A stretch of DNA of 64,000 nucleotides. It comes from an uncultured bacterium. GTDB lineage: Bacteria > Elusimicrobiota > Elusimicrobia > Elusimicrobiales > Elusimicrobiaceae. The position numbers and the translations under genes are program-made. Where the stretch lies: assembly GCA_949291365.1 (NCBI GenBank), contig CASEVJ010000006.1, forward strand, positions 1-64,000, in the 5' to 3' direction. Shown one piece after another: positions 1 through 7,973 of this stretch; the stretch's first letter is position 1; each line of letters opens with the position of its first letter. The notes under the pieces were generated by a model. It had not been told where the DNA came from, made no database searches, and worked only from the letters and a program-made list of their open reading frames with translations.

Positions 1-336
1 CAATCCTTGCCCGGCCAAATCTTCAGAGGCGCGGTATTTTACGCCGAAATCCGGGTCGGTCAGGCCGTTTTCACTATAGCCGCCGTCCATTTTCAAGTTA
101 GCCAGCCCTAACGAGGCAAATACTTCCCAGCGCGGGGCCAAACCGTAGCGGAACGTTTCTTTGAGCAGCCATTGTTTGGCGCCGTCTGCGCCTTCGTAAT
201 TGTTGTTAAATCCCAGTTCGCTGTCAAGCAGCTTGCCGGATTTATCCAACATAAAAAAAGGATCCGTCGCTGTCGGTTGGGCCAGGGCCGGCAAAGCCAA
301 CGCACAGAAAGCCAGTACTACTGCTATTTTTTTCAT
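1..336 (-). CDS. Exported envelope protein, probable outer-membrane barrel (partial)
   Basis: This reading frame is open from the ATG at 336 to the window edge, giving 112 residues with no stop, so the C-terminus is missing. It begins with a typical signal peptide (MKKIAVVLAFCALALPALA, then Gln). The mature part has alternating aromatic and polar stretches such as FRYGLAPRWEVFASLGLANL, which resembles beta strands of an outer-membrane barrel. That is a weak structural inference and no named family is recognised. The start is supported by a strong ribosome site (AGGAGG) five to six bases upstream and by a promoter at 364-392. It is transcribed alone as far as the window shows. Confidence 0.7.
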   Translation of the reverse strand, partial: MKKIAVVLAFCALALPALAQPTATDPFFMLDKSGKLLDSELGFNNNYEGADGAKQWLLKETFRYGLAPRWEVFASLGLANLKMDGGYSENGLTDPDFGVKYRASEDLAGQGL

Positions 337-363
337 GTTTCCTCCTGATAACAAAGATATTTC

Positions 364-392
364 ATTATATCTATTTGTTTTTGTGTAGGCAA
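364..392 (-). promoter_or_regulatory. Sigma70-type promoter for the leftmost gene
   Basis: On the minus strand a TTGCCT box (387-392) and a perfect TATAAT box (364-369) are separated by 17 bases and lie just ahead of the AGGAGG site of the gene starting at 336. Confidence 0.55.
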
Positions 393-613
393 CAGGAACT
401 ACTGCTTGGTAATTCTCCGCTGCGACGCTAGTTTGTCTGGGCGCGGTAGCGGCGGCTTATCAAAGAGCTGTCGGTGCGGGGCGGCGGTATATGAAAACTG
501 TCTTTTCAGCCCGGCAGGCCGGCCAGATAAATGAAGGGCACTGTTTAAAGCGCTAAAGAGTTGGGGAAAAATAGCGGACAATCGAATTTTAAAAGGGTCA
601 ATATCGCGTTTAC
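393..613. other. Gene-free spacer
   Basis: Between the promoter of the leftmost gene and the terminator of the thioredoxin-like gene I see no convincing coding region, only short open frames without ribosome sites. It contains a GC-rich patch around 430-530. Nothing recognisable was found in it. Confidence 0.5.
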
Positions 614-650
614 GGAAAAAATAACGCCCCCATGAGTATCATGGGGGCGC
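614..650 (-). terminator. Rho-independent terminator after the thioredoxin-like gene
   Basis: Arms 625-635 and 639-649 are perfectly complementary (11 bp) around a 3-base loop. On the minus strand the stem is followed by TTATTTTTT. It lies 13 bases past the stop of the gene ending at 663. Confidence 0.9.
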
Positions 651-662
651 CGTATAACAAGA

Positions 663-1148
663 TTAGTCTAACAGTTTATTGATTTCTTGGCTGTATTGCT
701 CGGCCAGCGTGTCGGAATAGCCGCTCCAGAGCCGTACTAAATCATGGTCTTGGTCAAAGAGCATAATGTGCGGAAATCCCTGTACCATCAGGGCTTCTGC
801 CGTGGCGCCGCCTTGATACAAAATGGTGCTTTGCAAATCATAGTCTTCTATGATTTTTTTGACGGCATCTTCATTATCGTCCACATAAATACCAATGACC
901 TGCACGCCTTTGTCTTTAAATTCTTTATTGGCAGCTTCCAGCGCCGGCAAAGAACGTTTGCACCAGCCGCAGTAAGAGGCCATCACCGCCACTAATACCG
1001 GCTGGCCCTGGTAATCGGCGGATTTCCATACTTCTTCGCTGCCGGCTATGGGCAACGTAATGTCCAGCTCCGGAGCTTTAGGAACATTGACACACGCTCC
1101 CAACAGCACCGCAGCGGATAGGGTGAGCAACAACGTTTTTAGTTTCAT
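663..1148 (-). CDS. TlpA/ResA-like thioredoxin-fold lipoprotein
   Basis: This 161-residue protein is predicted to sit in the periplasm, anchored by lipid, and to carry out thiol-disulfide exchange. It begins with a lipoprotein signal ending in the lipobox LLGAC. A thioredoxin-like fold follows, with the redox motif CGWC in the context MASYCGWCKRSLPALE. The later GFPHIMLF segment supplies the cis-proline expected of the fold. The ATG at 1148 is chosen over an upstream in-frame start at 1373 because the lipoprotein signal begins there and AGAGGGA sits about seven bases ahead. The family (TlpA, ResA, AhpC/TSA-like) commonly reduces cytochrome c apoproteins or other exported thiol proteins. The target here cannot be told. 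It has its own terminator and is divergent from the barrel gene at 1227. Confidence 0.85.
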   Translation of the reverse strand: MKLKTLLLTLSAAVLLGACVNVPKAPELDITLPIAGSEEVWKSADYQGQPVLVAVMASYCGWCKRSLPALEAANKEFKDKGVQVIGIYVDDNEDAVKKIIEDYDLQSTILYQGGATAEALMVQGFPHIMLFDQDHDLVRLWSGYSDTLAEQYSQEINKLLD

Positions 1149-1226
1149 ATCAAATCCCTCTTTAGGTAAGATATTTATATTGTACTTTAAATAGTAAGAA
1201 AAGTGATATGATTTAAGCATAAACCT

Positions 1227-1880
1227 ATGAAAAAGTATCTTTTGACAGGGGCGTTGCTGGTCTGCCAGGGCATTGTTTTTGCCCAGGGTGCAGTTTCGCT
1301 GCCTAGGAATTTGGTGTATGTAACCGGAGGCGGGGGAGTGCACACAGAGGGCGCTTCTGCTGTCCCTATGCAAAAAGGGACAGCGGAGGGATCTTTGGGT
1401 TTTGTCCGCTTTTTGTCTGACACAGTGGCTGTAGGTCTGGAAGGAAGCTTTGGCCGGACAGACGGAAAAGGGGAGGGCTTACCCCCAAGTAATGTGCCTG
1501 ACACGACAATTGCCAAACAGAAAGACAACTATTTCAGCCACTGGGGCATAGGCGCCGTGGGGCGGCTGTATGTAAAGCCCCGGGGCCGGTGGCGTTGGTA
1601 TATTCCGGCAGGCGTGGGATATAGATATCTAAAACAAAATACGAAGTATGAGCTGGTGTTGGATCCGGCTATATATCCGCCGTTTATTGAATGGAGCGAA
1701 GACCGGCACGAAAAAGCCAAGAGAGCAGACGGTGTTTATCTGTATACGGGGCTGGGTATGGAGTATGATTTTAAACCTTGGTTAAGCGGCCAAGCTCAAG
1801 TGCATTTGCAGGCGTTTAAATTGGGCGGCCAGTGGCTTAAGACCATTCAGGCAGAAGCAGGGATAGGGCTGCGTTTTTAA
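1227..1880 (+). CDS. Outer-membrane beta-barrel protein
   Basis: This is a 217-residue exported protein. It starts with a signal peptide (MKKYLLTGALLVCQGIVFAQ). The mature sequence alternates aromatic and glycine-rich strands (SLGFVRFLSDTVAVGLEGSF, HWGIGAVGRLYV, GVYLYTGLGMEYDF). It ends GIGLRF, with the C-terminal phenylalanine used as an insertion signal by many outer-membrane barrels. The length fits an eight-stranded OmpA/OmpW-sized barrel. No Shine-Dalgarno site is visible. A TATGAT box at 1207-1212 lies 14 bases ahead of the ATG, so the leader would be very short. It is a single gene ending before the bidirectional terminator at 1945-1988. Function beyond an outer-membrane role is unknown. 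Confidence 0.75.
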   Translation: MKKYLLTGALLVCQGIVFAQGAVSLPRNLVYVTGGGGVHTEGASAVPMQKGTAEGSLGFVRFLSDTVAVGLEGSFGRTDGKGEGLPPSNVPDTTIAKQKDNYFSHWGIGAVGRLYVKPRGRWRWYIPAGVGYRYLKQNTKYELVLDPAIYPPFIEWSEDRHEKAKRADGVYLYTGLGMEYDFKPWLSGQAQVHLQAFKLGGQWLKTIQAEAGIGLRF

Positions 1881-1944
1881 TTGTTCTGGAGCGTGTGCGG
1901 CTTTTTATAAACGGTGCGGCTTTCGGCTTCAAAAAACAATATAT

Positions 1945-1988
1945 ACAAAAAACCCTTTGACGTGTCTGTCAAAGGGTCTAATTTTTTA
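1945..1988. terminator. Bidirectional terminator between barrel gene and tRNA-Leu
   Basis: Arms at 1952-1960 and 1968-1976 pair (ACCCTTTGAC with GTCAAAGGGT). An A-run precedes the stem and a T-run follows it. It can end the plus-strand barrel gene and the minus-strand tRNA transcript. Confidence 0.75.
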
Positions 1989-1993
1989 AATCT

Positions 1994-2077
1994 TACCGGG
2001 GAAGGGACTTGAACCCTTAAGCCCGAAAGGGCAATGGTTTTTGAGACCATCCTGTATACCAATTCCAGCACCCCGGC
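1994..2077 (-). tRNA. tRNA-Leu (CAA)
   Basis: An 84-base class II tRNA read on the minus strand. The acceptor arms pair GCCGGGG with CCCCGGT (one G-U), the anticodon stem is ATGGT/ACCAT and its loop is CTCAAAA, giving anticodon CAA for leucine codon UUG. It has a long variable arm (TGCCCTTTCGGGCTT) and a T-loop GGTTCAAGTCC. The 3' CCA is not encoded, unlike the tRNA-Ser later in the window. Confidence 0.95.
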
Positions 2078-2168
2078 GTAAAACCGTATATTTATTCTAC
2101 TAAATTTCTGTACATTTGGCTACTGCTTATTTTGAAAAGAGCGGCTGATGATTTTGTCTGTGCCTGTT

Positions 2169-3077
2169 TTAAAAACGAAGCATGGACGTATATTCTTTCA
2201 GGCGTTTTTCAATTTCACCTTCTTTGATGTTTGCCAAACGTTTGACGCTGAAAGACTCTATCGTAAAAGAAGCCATTACGTTGCCAATCATCATTGCGCG
2301 TTTGATGGCAGAAAGCGTGTCCCACTTGCGCAAGCTGGCCAAATAGCCGGTGGCCCCGCCGCCAAAGGTATCGCCCGCGCCGGTGGTGTCGTAAACATGT
2401 TCCAAGATATACGGCGGGAACTGTACAATGCCCAGCTTGCTTACCAGCATAGAGCCGTTGGGGCCCAGCTTGATAATGACGTGCTCGGCGCCTAGTTTCA
2501 AAATCTTTTTCCCGGCCGTAATCAGGTTGTACTCCCCGGTCAGCTGGCGCGCTTCTGCTTCGTTTAAGAAGAACAGATCCGTTTGTTTCAGCACTTTGAG
2601 CACGGACGCTTTTTTGGACGTAATCCAATAATTCATCGTGTCGCACGCCACCAGCTTGGGCTGCTGTACTTGCTTGAGCACGGATAGCTGCAAATCCGGG
2701 TCAATATTAGCCAAAAATACGGCCTTGGCCTGGCGCTGGTCTTGGGAAAGCACCGGATTGAAGTCCTGAAAAACGTTTAAATCGGTAAAGCGGGTGGTGG
2801 CGTTTTTGAGGTCTTTGTCATAGCTGCCGCCCCAGTGGAAGGTTTTGCCTTCTTTTACCTGCAGCCCCGACAAATCCACCCCGCATTTTTTAAACGGAGT
2901 GCGGTAAGAGGGGGCAAAATCCGTGCCGACTACCGCCACCACGGAGGGTTGGGCAAAATAGCTGGCGGAAATAGAAGAATAGCTGGCCGCCCCGCCCAGT
3001 ACGCGGTCTGCATGGCCGTGGGCGTTTTCTATGGTGTCAAATGCGACGGAACCGACTACAAGTACCTTGTTTTTCAC
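2169..3077 (-). CDS. PfkB-family sugar or nucleoside kinase
   Basis: This 302-residue kinase has the ribokinase fold. The N-terminal GSVAFDTIE and GGAASYSS segments form the substrate side. NEAEARQLTGE is the typical central motif. The signature DTTGAGDTFGGG near the C-terminus carries the catalytic Asp and the anion hole. PfkB enzymes phosphorylate sugars, nucleosides or similar alcohols using ATP. The exact substrate is not readable from sequence. It belongs to a widely conserved subgroup that has motifs like FLANIDP and DTMNYWI but no firm function that I know of. It is the last gene of a four-gene minus-strand operon (M23 peptidase, bactofilin, SurA-N protein, kinase), starting 3 bases after the previous stop, so it is translated from the same message. 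Confidence 0.85.
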   Translation of the reverse strand: MKNKVLVVGSVAFDTIENAHGHADRVLGGAASYSSISASYFAQPSVVAVVGTDFAPSYRTPFKKCGVDLSGLQVKEGKTFHWGGSYDKDLKNATTRFTDLNVFQDFNPVLSQDQRQAKAVFLANIDPDLQLSVLKQVQQPKLVACDTMNYWITSKKASVLKVLKQTDLFFLNEAEARQLTGEYNLITAGKKILKLGAEHVIIKLGPNGSMLVSKLGIVQFPPYILEHVYDTTGAGDTFGGGATGYLASLRKWDTLSAIKRAMMIGNVMASFTIESFSVKRLANIKEGEIEKRLKEYTSMLRF

Positions 3078-3080
3078 GGT

Positions 3081-3770
3081 TTAACCCTGCTGATCCAAGA
3101 ATGTTTTAATTTCTACACGGTTGTTGAAATCGTCAAAGAAGGCCTGCTGGGCCGTTTCCATTTTCGTTTCAAACAACTGGCGTTCAAAATCTTTTTTGTC
3201 TTTGTCAAAGTTTTTCAAATTGCCATGCTGCGTCTGATAGGCAAAACGTATTTCTTCCGGCGTGAGTTTATAAATGGAGAACAACGCCATGCGGAAACGA
3301 TCGGAGAGTTTGCTTCGGCGGATTTGTTCTTCAAATTGGGCTGGCGTTACGCCCAGCTGACGGCGGACGGCGTATTCATACGCTTCTTTGTTAAACTGTC
3401 CGTTTTGATTAAACATCGGAGAAGAATGAATGTCCATGGCTACCTCATAGTCAGACACAGACATGCCGAACTCTTTGGCCGCTTGGTTAAGTACTTCTTC
3501 GCTGATCAGCCCGCTGAGCACTTGCTGTTTTAAATACTGGTTTAATTCTTCGTCCACATCTACGCCGTTGTTGCGCAGGGTGCGGGCCTGGGCTTCGGTG
3601 GCTTTGTAAAGAATGCGGTAGGTAATAGGTTCGCTGCCCACCAGGGCTACATTGTCATTAAAAGTACCGCGGCGGTAGGAATCCAGCCCGATATAGGCAA
3701 TGCTACCGATAAAGAACGCCAGCGTAATAATCAAAATGCTTCTTTTGTATTTAATCAGAAACGAAATCAT
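3081..3770 (-). CDS. SurA/PpiD N-terminal-type chaperone, membrane anchored, no PPIase domain
   Basis: This 229-residue protein starts with an uncleaved-looking membrane helix (roughly residues 10-28). A long helical periplasmic part follows, resembling the SurA/PpiD N-terminal chaperone domain: VGSEPITYRILYKAT, then LKQQVLSGLISEEVLNQAAKEFGMSVSDYEV, then FNKEAYEYAVRRQLGVTPAQFEEQIR. The parvulin peptidyl-prolyl isomerase domain that follows this region in SurA or PpiD is absent, and the protein ends after a charged helix. It may be a chaperone-only foldase for exported or outer-membrane proteins. It lies between bactofilin and the PfkB kinase with gaps of 15 and 3 bases, so it is in the same operon as the cell-wall gene pair. 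Confidence 0.8.
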   Translation of the reverse strand: MISFLIKYKRSILIITLAFFIGSIAYIGLDSYRRGTFNDNVALVGSEPITYRILYKATEAQARTLRNNGVDVDEELNQYLKQQVLSGLISEEVLNQAAKEFGMSVSDYEVAMDIHSSPMFNQNGQFNKEAYEYAVRRQLGVTPAQFEEQIRRSKLSDRFRMALFSIYKLTPEEIRFAYQTQHGNLKNFDKDKKDFERQLFETKMETAQQAFFDDFNNRVEIKTFLDQQG

Positions 3771-3785
3771 GCTTTGCCATGCTCC

Positions 3786-4190
3786 TTATTTATCGTCTTC
3801 TTCGTCATCGTTTTTGTGTTTGCGGGCGTTGGGGGCTTCTTCTGCACCGATTTTGCACAGCCCTTCAATGCGTCCGCCTTCTTCTACAATCATTTTTTGG
3901 GCACGGATGTCCCCTTTAATAGAGGCCTTGCCCAATACTTCCAGCATATCAGCGCAGACATTGCCTTCAATGTCTCCGCCGCATACCACGGTTTCTGCGG
4001 TTACGTCTCCTACAATTTTGCCGCCTTCGCCTACAATGACCTGGCGGGCATTATCTACAGACCCTTCCAGCTTTCCGTCTACGCGCAGAGACCCCTGCAC
4101 GCTTAACGTCCCCTGAAAGTAACATTCCGCGCTGACGATGGAAAAATGTTCGCCGGACGCGAAATCCGAATCTTTTTTCAAAAAGCTCAT
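3786..4190 (-). CDS. Bactofilin
   Basis: This 134-residue protein is a bactofilin, a small bacterial cytoskeletal protein that polymerises as a right-handed beta helix. The core (about residues 20-110) shows the expected repeating short strands with glycine turns: GTLSVQGSLRVDGKLEGSV, VIVGEGGKIVGDV, VCGGDIEGNV, ASIKGDI, MIVEEGGRIEG. The tail is short and acidic/charged (HKNDDEEDDK). Bactofilins scaffold cell-wall enzymes and influence cell shape. In several bacteria their genes sit beside M23 peptidases, as here, where the M23 gene ends 14 bases upstream. No transmembrane segment is present, so membrane recruitment probably depends on the N-terminus or on the partner. Confidence 0.92.
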   Translation of the reverse strand: MSFLKKDSDFASGEHFSIVSAECYFQGTLSVQGSLRVDGKLEGSVDNARQVIVGEGGKIVGDVTAETVVCGGDIEGNVCADMLEVLGKASIKGDIRAQKMIVEEGGRIEGLCKIGAEEAPNARKHKNDDEEDDK

Positions 4191-4204
4191 GTTGCCTCCC
4201 GAAC

Positions 4205-5134
4205 TTATTTAAAGTAATCCCTTGGATTGACGGGCCGTCCGTCTTTCCACACTTCGTAATGTAAATGGGTGCCGGTGCTGCGCCCCGTTGTACCCATAAA
4301 AGCGATTTGCTGGCCGCGTTTGACCACATCACCCGGCTTGACTTTAATTCCGGTGGCATGGGCATACAAGGTGGAATAGCCCAGTCCATGGTCTACCAGT
4401 ACGGCTTGGCCGTATCCGTTCACCCAGCCGGTGTGGCGCACAACGCCGTCGGCGGTGACCACGATGGGGCTGTCTGGCTTGCCGGCAAAATCCAGCCCGT
4501 TATGCATGTGTCCCACCGCATTGCCAAATAAATCCCGTCGGTAGCCAAAGCCGGAGCTGATACGCGCCGAAGAGGGGCGTATGGACGGTGTGGAATAGAG
4601 CCCTTCGCGCCGGTTGGCATAATACCAGGCAATTTCCTGGAAAGAGGCCAGCCGTTCCTGCGCGTCCTCCTGCATGCTGTCTATATACTTTTCAAATTCT
4701 TCCGTATCAAAATCTTTTAAGTCCGTGCCAAAGAGCTCTTTGGCGCGTTCGTCTTCTTGGCGGGTTTTTTCTTCCAATCCTTTGGGCAAATTGATAAACT
4801 TCCCGCCGGGCATGCCCAACATTTGGCGCATTTGTTTTTCCGTTGTTTGCGTTAAATTCAAATAGTTGCGGCCCCGTTCCAATTCGTCGGAAATCAATTT
4901 CATTTTTACGCGCATAAGTTCGTTGTCTGCCTTGGTCAGATGATAGTCATAGGCCCGGCTCCACACCCACAGCGCGCCCAGCGTCAGCCCCAGCCACAGC
5001 ATGATTAACACCACCAGCGTCAGCCCGGTCAGCTTGAATTTCCTGGACGTCCCTGCCCGCGGCATGAGGATGATGTCCACGCGGTCGCTTAAAAATCGGT
5101 TCAACGAATTTGTTTTTTTGCCCATCCTTTTCAT
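4205..5134 (-). CDS. Membrane-anchored M23 (LytM-type) peptidoglycan endopeptidase
   Basis: This 309-residue protein has a short basic cytoplasmic N-terminus, one membrane helix (about residues 34-56), a coiled-coil region and a C-terminal M23 domain (about 195-309). The zinc ligands of an active LytM peptidase are present: HNGLD supplies His and Asp, YAHATG contains the catalytic His, and HLHYE supplies the last His ligand. The domain therefore looks competent to cut peptide cross-links in peptidoglycan. It is the first gene of the operon with bactofilin, which suggests localised wall remodelling. No Shine-Dalgarno is seen ahead of the ATG at 5134, and a TATGAT box lies only 3 bases upstream. 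An in-frame ATG at 5125 is an alternative start. Confidence 0.9.
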   Translation of the reverse strand: MKRMGKKTNSLNRFLSDRVDIILMPRAGTSRKFKLTGLTLVVLIMLWLGLTLGALWVWSRAYDYHLTKADNELMRVKMKLISDELERGRNYLNLTQTTEKQMRQMLGMPGGKFINLPKGLEEKTRQEDERAKELFGTDLKDFDTEEFEKYIDSMQEDAQERLASFQEIAWYYANRREGLYSTPSIRPSSARISSGFGYRRDLFGNAVGHMHNGLDFAGKPDSPIVVTADGVVRHTGWVNGYGQAVLVDHGLGYSTLYAHATGIKVKPGDVVKRGQQIAFMGTTGRSTGTHLHYEVWKDGRPVNPRDYFK

Positions 5135-5318
5135 TTTATCATATTGGACGGGCGCTTGTAGGAGTGTTCGGCTTTAGCGGTGCCAAGGCCTGCCAAAGCC
5201 GCCGGCGGCACGGAGCCAGGGTGCTCCGGAAAAGCGCCGAGGCGGAGCCAGGCGATAGGGCCTGCCGTAGATGCAGCCCACAGCGGCGGGCAAAGACAGC
5301 ACGGGGCTTTAGCGGCGG
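5135..5318. other. GC-rich spacer without a gene
   Basis: The 184 bases between the amidase stop and the M23 start contain a GC-rich stretch with several imperfect inverted repeats (for example around 5197-5212, GCCGCCGGCGGC). No ribosome site or plausible small ORF was found. The M23 promoter must lie at its right end, where TATGAT on the minus strand occupies 5138-5143. Confidence 0.4.
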
Positions 5319-7184
5319 TCAGCGGCGTTTTTGCCCGTGGGGTTCGTCTTTAGGAGCCGGGGCAAACCCGGCATAAAAATCCAAAATGCCCTGATAGATG
5401 GCCTGGGCGAATTGTTCTCTGCCCTTTTGACTCATGAACAATTCTTCCTGTTCCGGCAAAATCATATACGCGTTTTCTACCAATACGCTGGGCATTTCGG
5501 GAATGCGGGGAATAAATAGTACATCGTTGGCAATTAAGCCATTGTCCGGCAAAGCGATAAGCCGGTTGAAGGCCTGGTAAATACTTTCCGCCAGGTCAAA
5601 ACTGTGGGGGTAAGTATAGTATACGGAATAGCCGCGCGGCGCCGCCAGCGGATTGGCTGTATCCGGCAGGGCATTGTGGTGTAAACTGACAAAGATATGT
5701 GCGTCCTGCTCCAATGCCTTGCGGTAGCGGGAGGGAAGGTTCATATAGTTGTCGCCTTGGCGGGTCATAATCACTTCCGCCCCGGCGGCCTGCAGTTTGG
5801 GCTTAAGTGCTTCGGCCAGGGCCAGGTTGACTTCATACTCTAAAAAGCCGGAAGGGCTAATGGTGCCGTCATACGGAGGGGTACGTTTGGGGCTGTGCCC
5901 CGCGTCCAGCAGTATGCGTGCGCCCAGGAGCGGTTTGTCTGGGGTGGGGGTAATCACGGGGCGGTGGTTTAATTCCAGTATGAAATCGTTTTTCTCATAG
6001 CGGTAGGCGTGCCCCCACGGTTTTTGGCCTTCTTTAAAGTAAAGGATAAATTTGATGACGCCTTCCTGCGGGTCAGCCCATGCGACTCTGTCCAACAGGG
6101 GACTGGTAGCGTCAAAACTGAAGTTTTCTATAAAAACCGGCGTATAGTAAAAAGTGATTTCCATGCGGTTGGAAAATTCATGCACGGAGGCCGGCACCTG
6201 TTTGGACATATTCCAGTGTATTCGGGTGGCGCGTTCCGTAGCCAGTGTGTCCATGCCGGTTAAACGGTTGTCCGTATAATTGCGTGCAGAGAAAGATTTC
6301 AGTTTTTTCTCTTCCAGCCAGGCCTTTTCCCCATGCCCCAAATCCAGCCGGTACAGGCCATTGTCTCGCCCGTCTATGAGCACCTCTCCATAAGCGCGGT
6401 AATAGGGATACAAACTGCCCTGGTGCACCGCTATTTGGCGCAGCTTGACGCCGGCGTCCAGCACGCGGGCGGGCAGCAGCTGCTGTGGGTCTAATATGCG
6501 GATACGCTCTTGAGCGGTAAGGCGGGTTTTGGTGCGGCTGGCCGGGTCTTGCAATGTATAGGTTACTCTGGCATTGCGCGGTTTTTCGTTGGAACGCACG
6601 ACATATTTGGCGCGGTAAAGCCCCGGCGTGCGGCTGTCTTCTTTTAACTTAATATTTCGGGCTTCTTTTAAGCCGGAAAGCGCAGCGCTGACCTGTGCCC
6701 CCGGTGTGCCGCGGGCGGTAAGTGTCAGTGTGTCCCCGGGCAGCACCCAGACCGGACGGGACGGATAAATTTCCGTTTCGTCAAAACGGGCTTCTTGCTG
6801 AAAATTTTCTATTGGTTCCCCGGGTACGGTAATATGGCGTACGGCCTGATAAATCTGTTGGGGGGTTTTGGCCACCAACTCAAAAGCAAAGTCCCCTTGT
6901 TCCACCGGCAGATAGGCAATAAAAGTGCCGCTGGGGTGCAGGGCTACTTTTTGACCGTTGATAAAAAGGGTGGCGTCTTGGATATTTAGTTTGCCAAATA
7001 AAAAGATACTTTTGGCCCCGCGCATTACAGTCATGTCTTCATAGGGATATTGGACGGTGATAGGCGCGTTTTCTGCTTCGGGGCCGGTCATGGCGGGCAA
7101 ATACGGCGCCACCGGCAGCTCCTGCGCGGGTACCGAGAGCCAACAAAAAAAGAGCGCCGCCGCTGCTAAAAGTATTCTTTTCAT
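5319..7184 (-). CDS. N-acetylmuramoyl-L-alanine amidase (Amidase_3) with large N-terminal region
   Basis: This 621-residue exported enzyme has a signal peptide (cleaved around AQELP), a roughly 390-residue N-terminal region and a C-terminal Amidase_3 domain (about 418-605). The domain has the zinc ligands DAGH, the Glu of EYEVN and the His of SLHHN, plus the catalytic Glu in VLVENAYM. It should cleave the bond between MurNAc and the stem peptide in daughter-cell separation or wall turnover. The N-terminal region contains Ig-like and AMIN-like beta-rich stretches (LFGKLNIQDATLFINGQKV, a glucodextranase-type linker), which probably bind the envelope. The start codon is only 25 bases from the divergent Nif3 gene and has no ribosome site, with TATCAT 10 bases upstream. 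It is a single gene. Confidence 0.9.
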   Translation of the reverse strand: MKRILLAAAALFFCWLSVPAQELPVAPYLPAMTGPEAENAPITVQYPYEDMTVMRGAKSIFLFGKLNIQDATLFINGQKVALHPSGTFIAYLPVEQGDFAFELVAKTPQQIYQAVRHITVPGEPIENFQQEARFDETEIYPSRPVWVLPGDTLTLTARGTPGAQVSAALSGLKEARNIKLKEDSRTPGLYRAKYVVRSNEKPRNARVTYTLQDPASRTKTRLTAQERIRILDPQQLLPARVLDAGVKLRQIAVHQGSLYPYYRAYGEVLIDGRDNGLYRLDLGHGEKAWLEEKKLKSFSARNYTDNRLTGMDTLATERATRIHWNMSKQVPASVHEFSNRMEITFYYTPVFIENFSFDATSPLLDRVAWADPQEGVIKFILYFKEGQKPWGHAYRYEKNDFILELNHRPVITPTPDKPLLGARILLDAGHSPKRTPPYDGTISPSGFLEYEVNLALAEALKPKLQAAGAEVIMTRQGDNYMNLPSRYRKALEQDAHIFVSLHHNALPDTANPLAAPRGYSVYYTYPHSFDLAESIYQAFNRLIALPDNGLIANDVLFIPRIPEMPSVLVENAYMILPEQEELFMSQKGREQFAQAIYQGILDFYAGFAPAPKDEPHGQKRR

Positions 7185-7209
7185 GTTACAAAAATGATAA
7201 CATAAATCT

Positions 7210-7962
7210 ATGGCAACGCGCGAGGAAGTAATCCGCTTCTTAAATGACTATTTGCACAGCGCCGAAATCCCTGACAGCAGCTGCAACGGTTTGCAGGTGC
7301 AGGGGCGGGCGCGGGTGCAAAAAATCGTGTTCGGCGTGTCGGCGGGATTGGAGCTTTTTAAAAAAGCACACGCCGCAGGCGCGGACATGATTGTTGTCCA
7401 CCACGGGCTGTTGTGGGGCAAAGAACAACCGCTGACCGGCACCTTCGGCCGGCGGGTGGGGTTTTTGCTGCGCCACGACATCAGTTTGGCGGGGTATCAT
7501 TTGCCGCTGGACAAACATCCCCAAATCGGACACAATGCGTTGCTGCTCCAGGCCTTGCAGGCACAGCATGTCCGCCCGTTTGCGTCTTATCATGGGCAGG
7601 ATATCGGATTTTACGGCGAGATTAAACCGGCGGCCCTTTCTGCCGTCGTGCGCAAGCTGGAGCGTTTTTGCGGGGCCAAAGCCCTGCAGCTTGCTTTTGG
7701 GCCTAAACAAATCCGCACGGTAGGTGCGGTCAGCGGCGGCGGCTGGAGCATGATTACAGATGCGGCGGCGCTGGGATTAGACTTGTTTGTAACGGGGTCT
7801 TTGGACGAACCCGCCCAGGAGCTGTGCCGCGAAAACCGACTAAACTGCGTAGCGCTGGGGCATTATAATTCCGAAAAACCGGGCGTATTGGCTCTGATGG
7901 ATTTGCTCGGGCAGCGTTTTGGCGTGCAGACGCAGTTTATAGATATACAAAATCCCATTTAG
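7210..7962 (+). CDS. Nif3-like dinuclear metal protein (YbgI family)
   Basis: This 250-residue protein matches the Nif3/YbgI family, ring-shaped hexamers with a dimetal centre that are often labelled GTP cyclohydrolase I type 2. Recognisable segments are SSCNGLQVQG at the N-terminus, MIVVHHGLLWG (metal-binding His pair), AGYHLPLDKHPQIGHN and, near the end, NCVALGHYNSEKPG. The length is typical for the short bacterial form. Biological function is not settled for the family. No Shine-Dalgarno site precedes the ATG, and only 25 bases separate it from the divergent amidase start. The M20 peptidase follows 11 bases later and is probably co-transcribed. Confidence 0.88.
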   Translation: MATREEVIRFLNDYLHSAEIPDSSCNGLQVQGRARVQKIVFGVSAGLELFKKAHAAGADMIVVHHGLLWGKEQPLTGTFGRRVGFLLRHDISLAGYHLPLDKHPQIGHNALLLQALQAQHVRPFASYHGQDIGFYGEIKPAALSAVVRKLERFCGAKALQLAFGPKQIRTVGAVSGGGWSMITDAAALGLDLFVTGSLDEPAQELCRENRLNCVALGHYNSEKPGVLALMDLLGQRFGVQTQFIDIQNPI

Positions 7963-7973
7963 GAGAAAGATGT

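Noticed and set aside
1994-2077. Attachment site for an integrated element at tRNA-Leu
   Set aside because: No integrase, no direct repeat of the tRNA end and no phage-like genes nearby. The same holds for tRNA-Ser at 19450.
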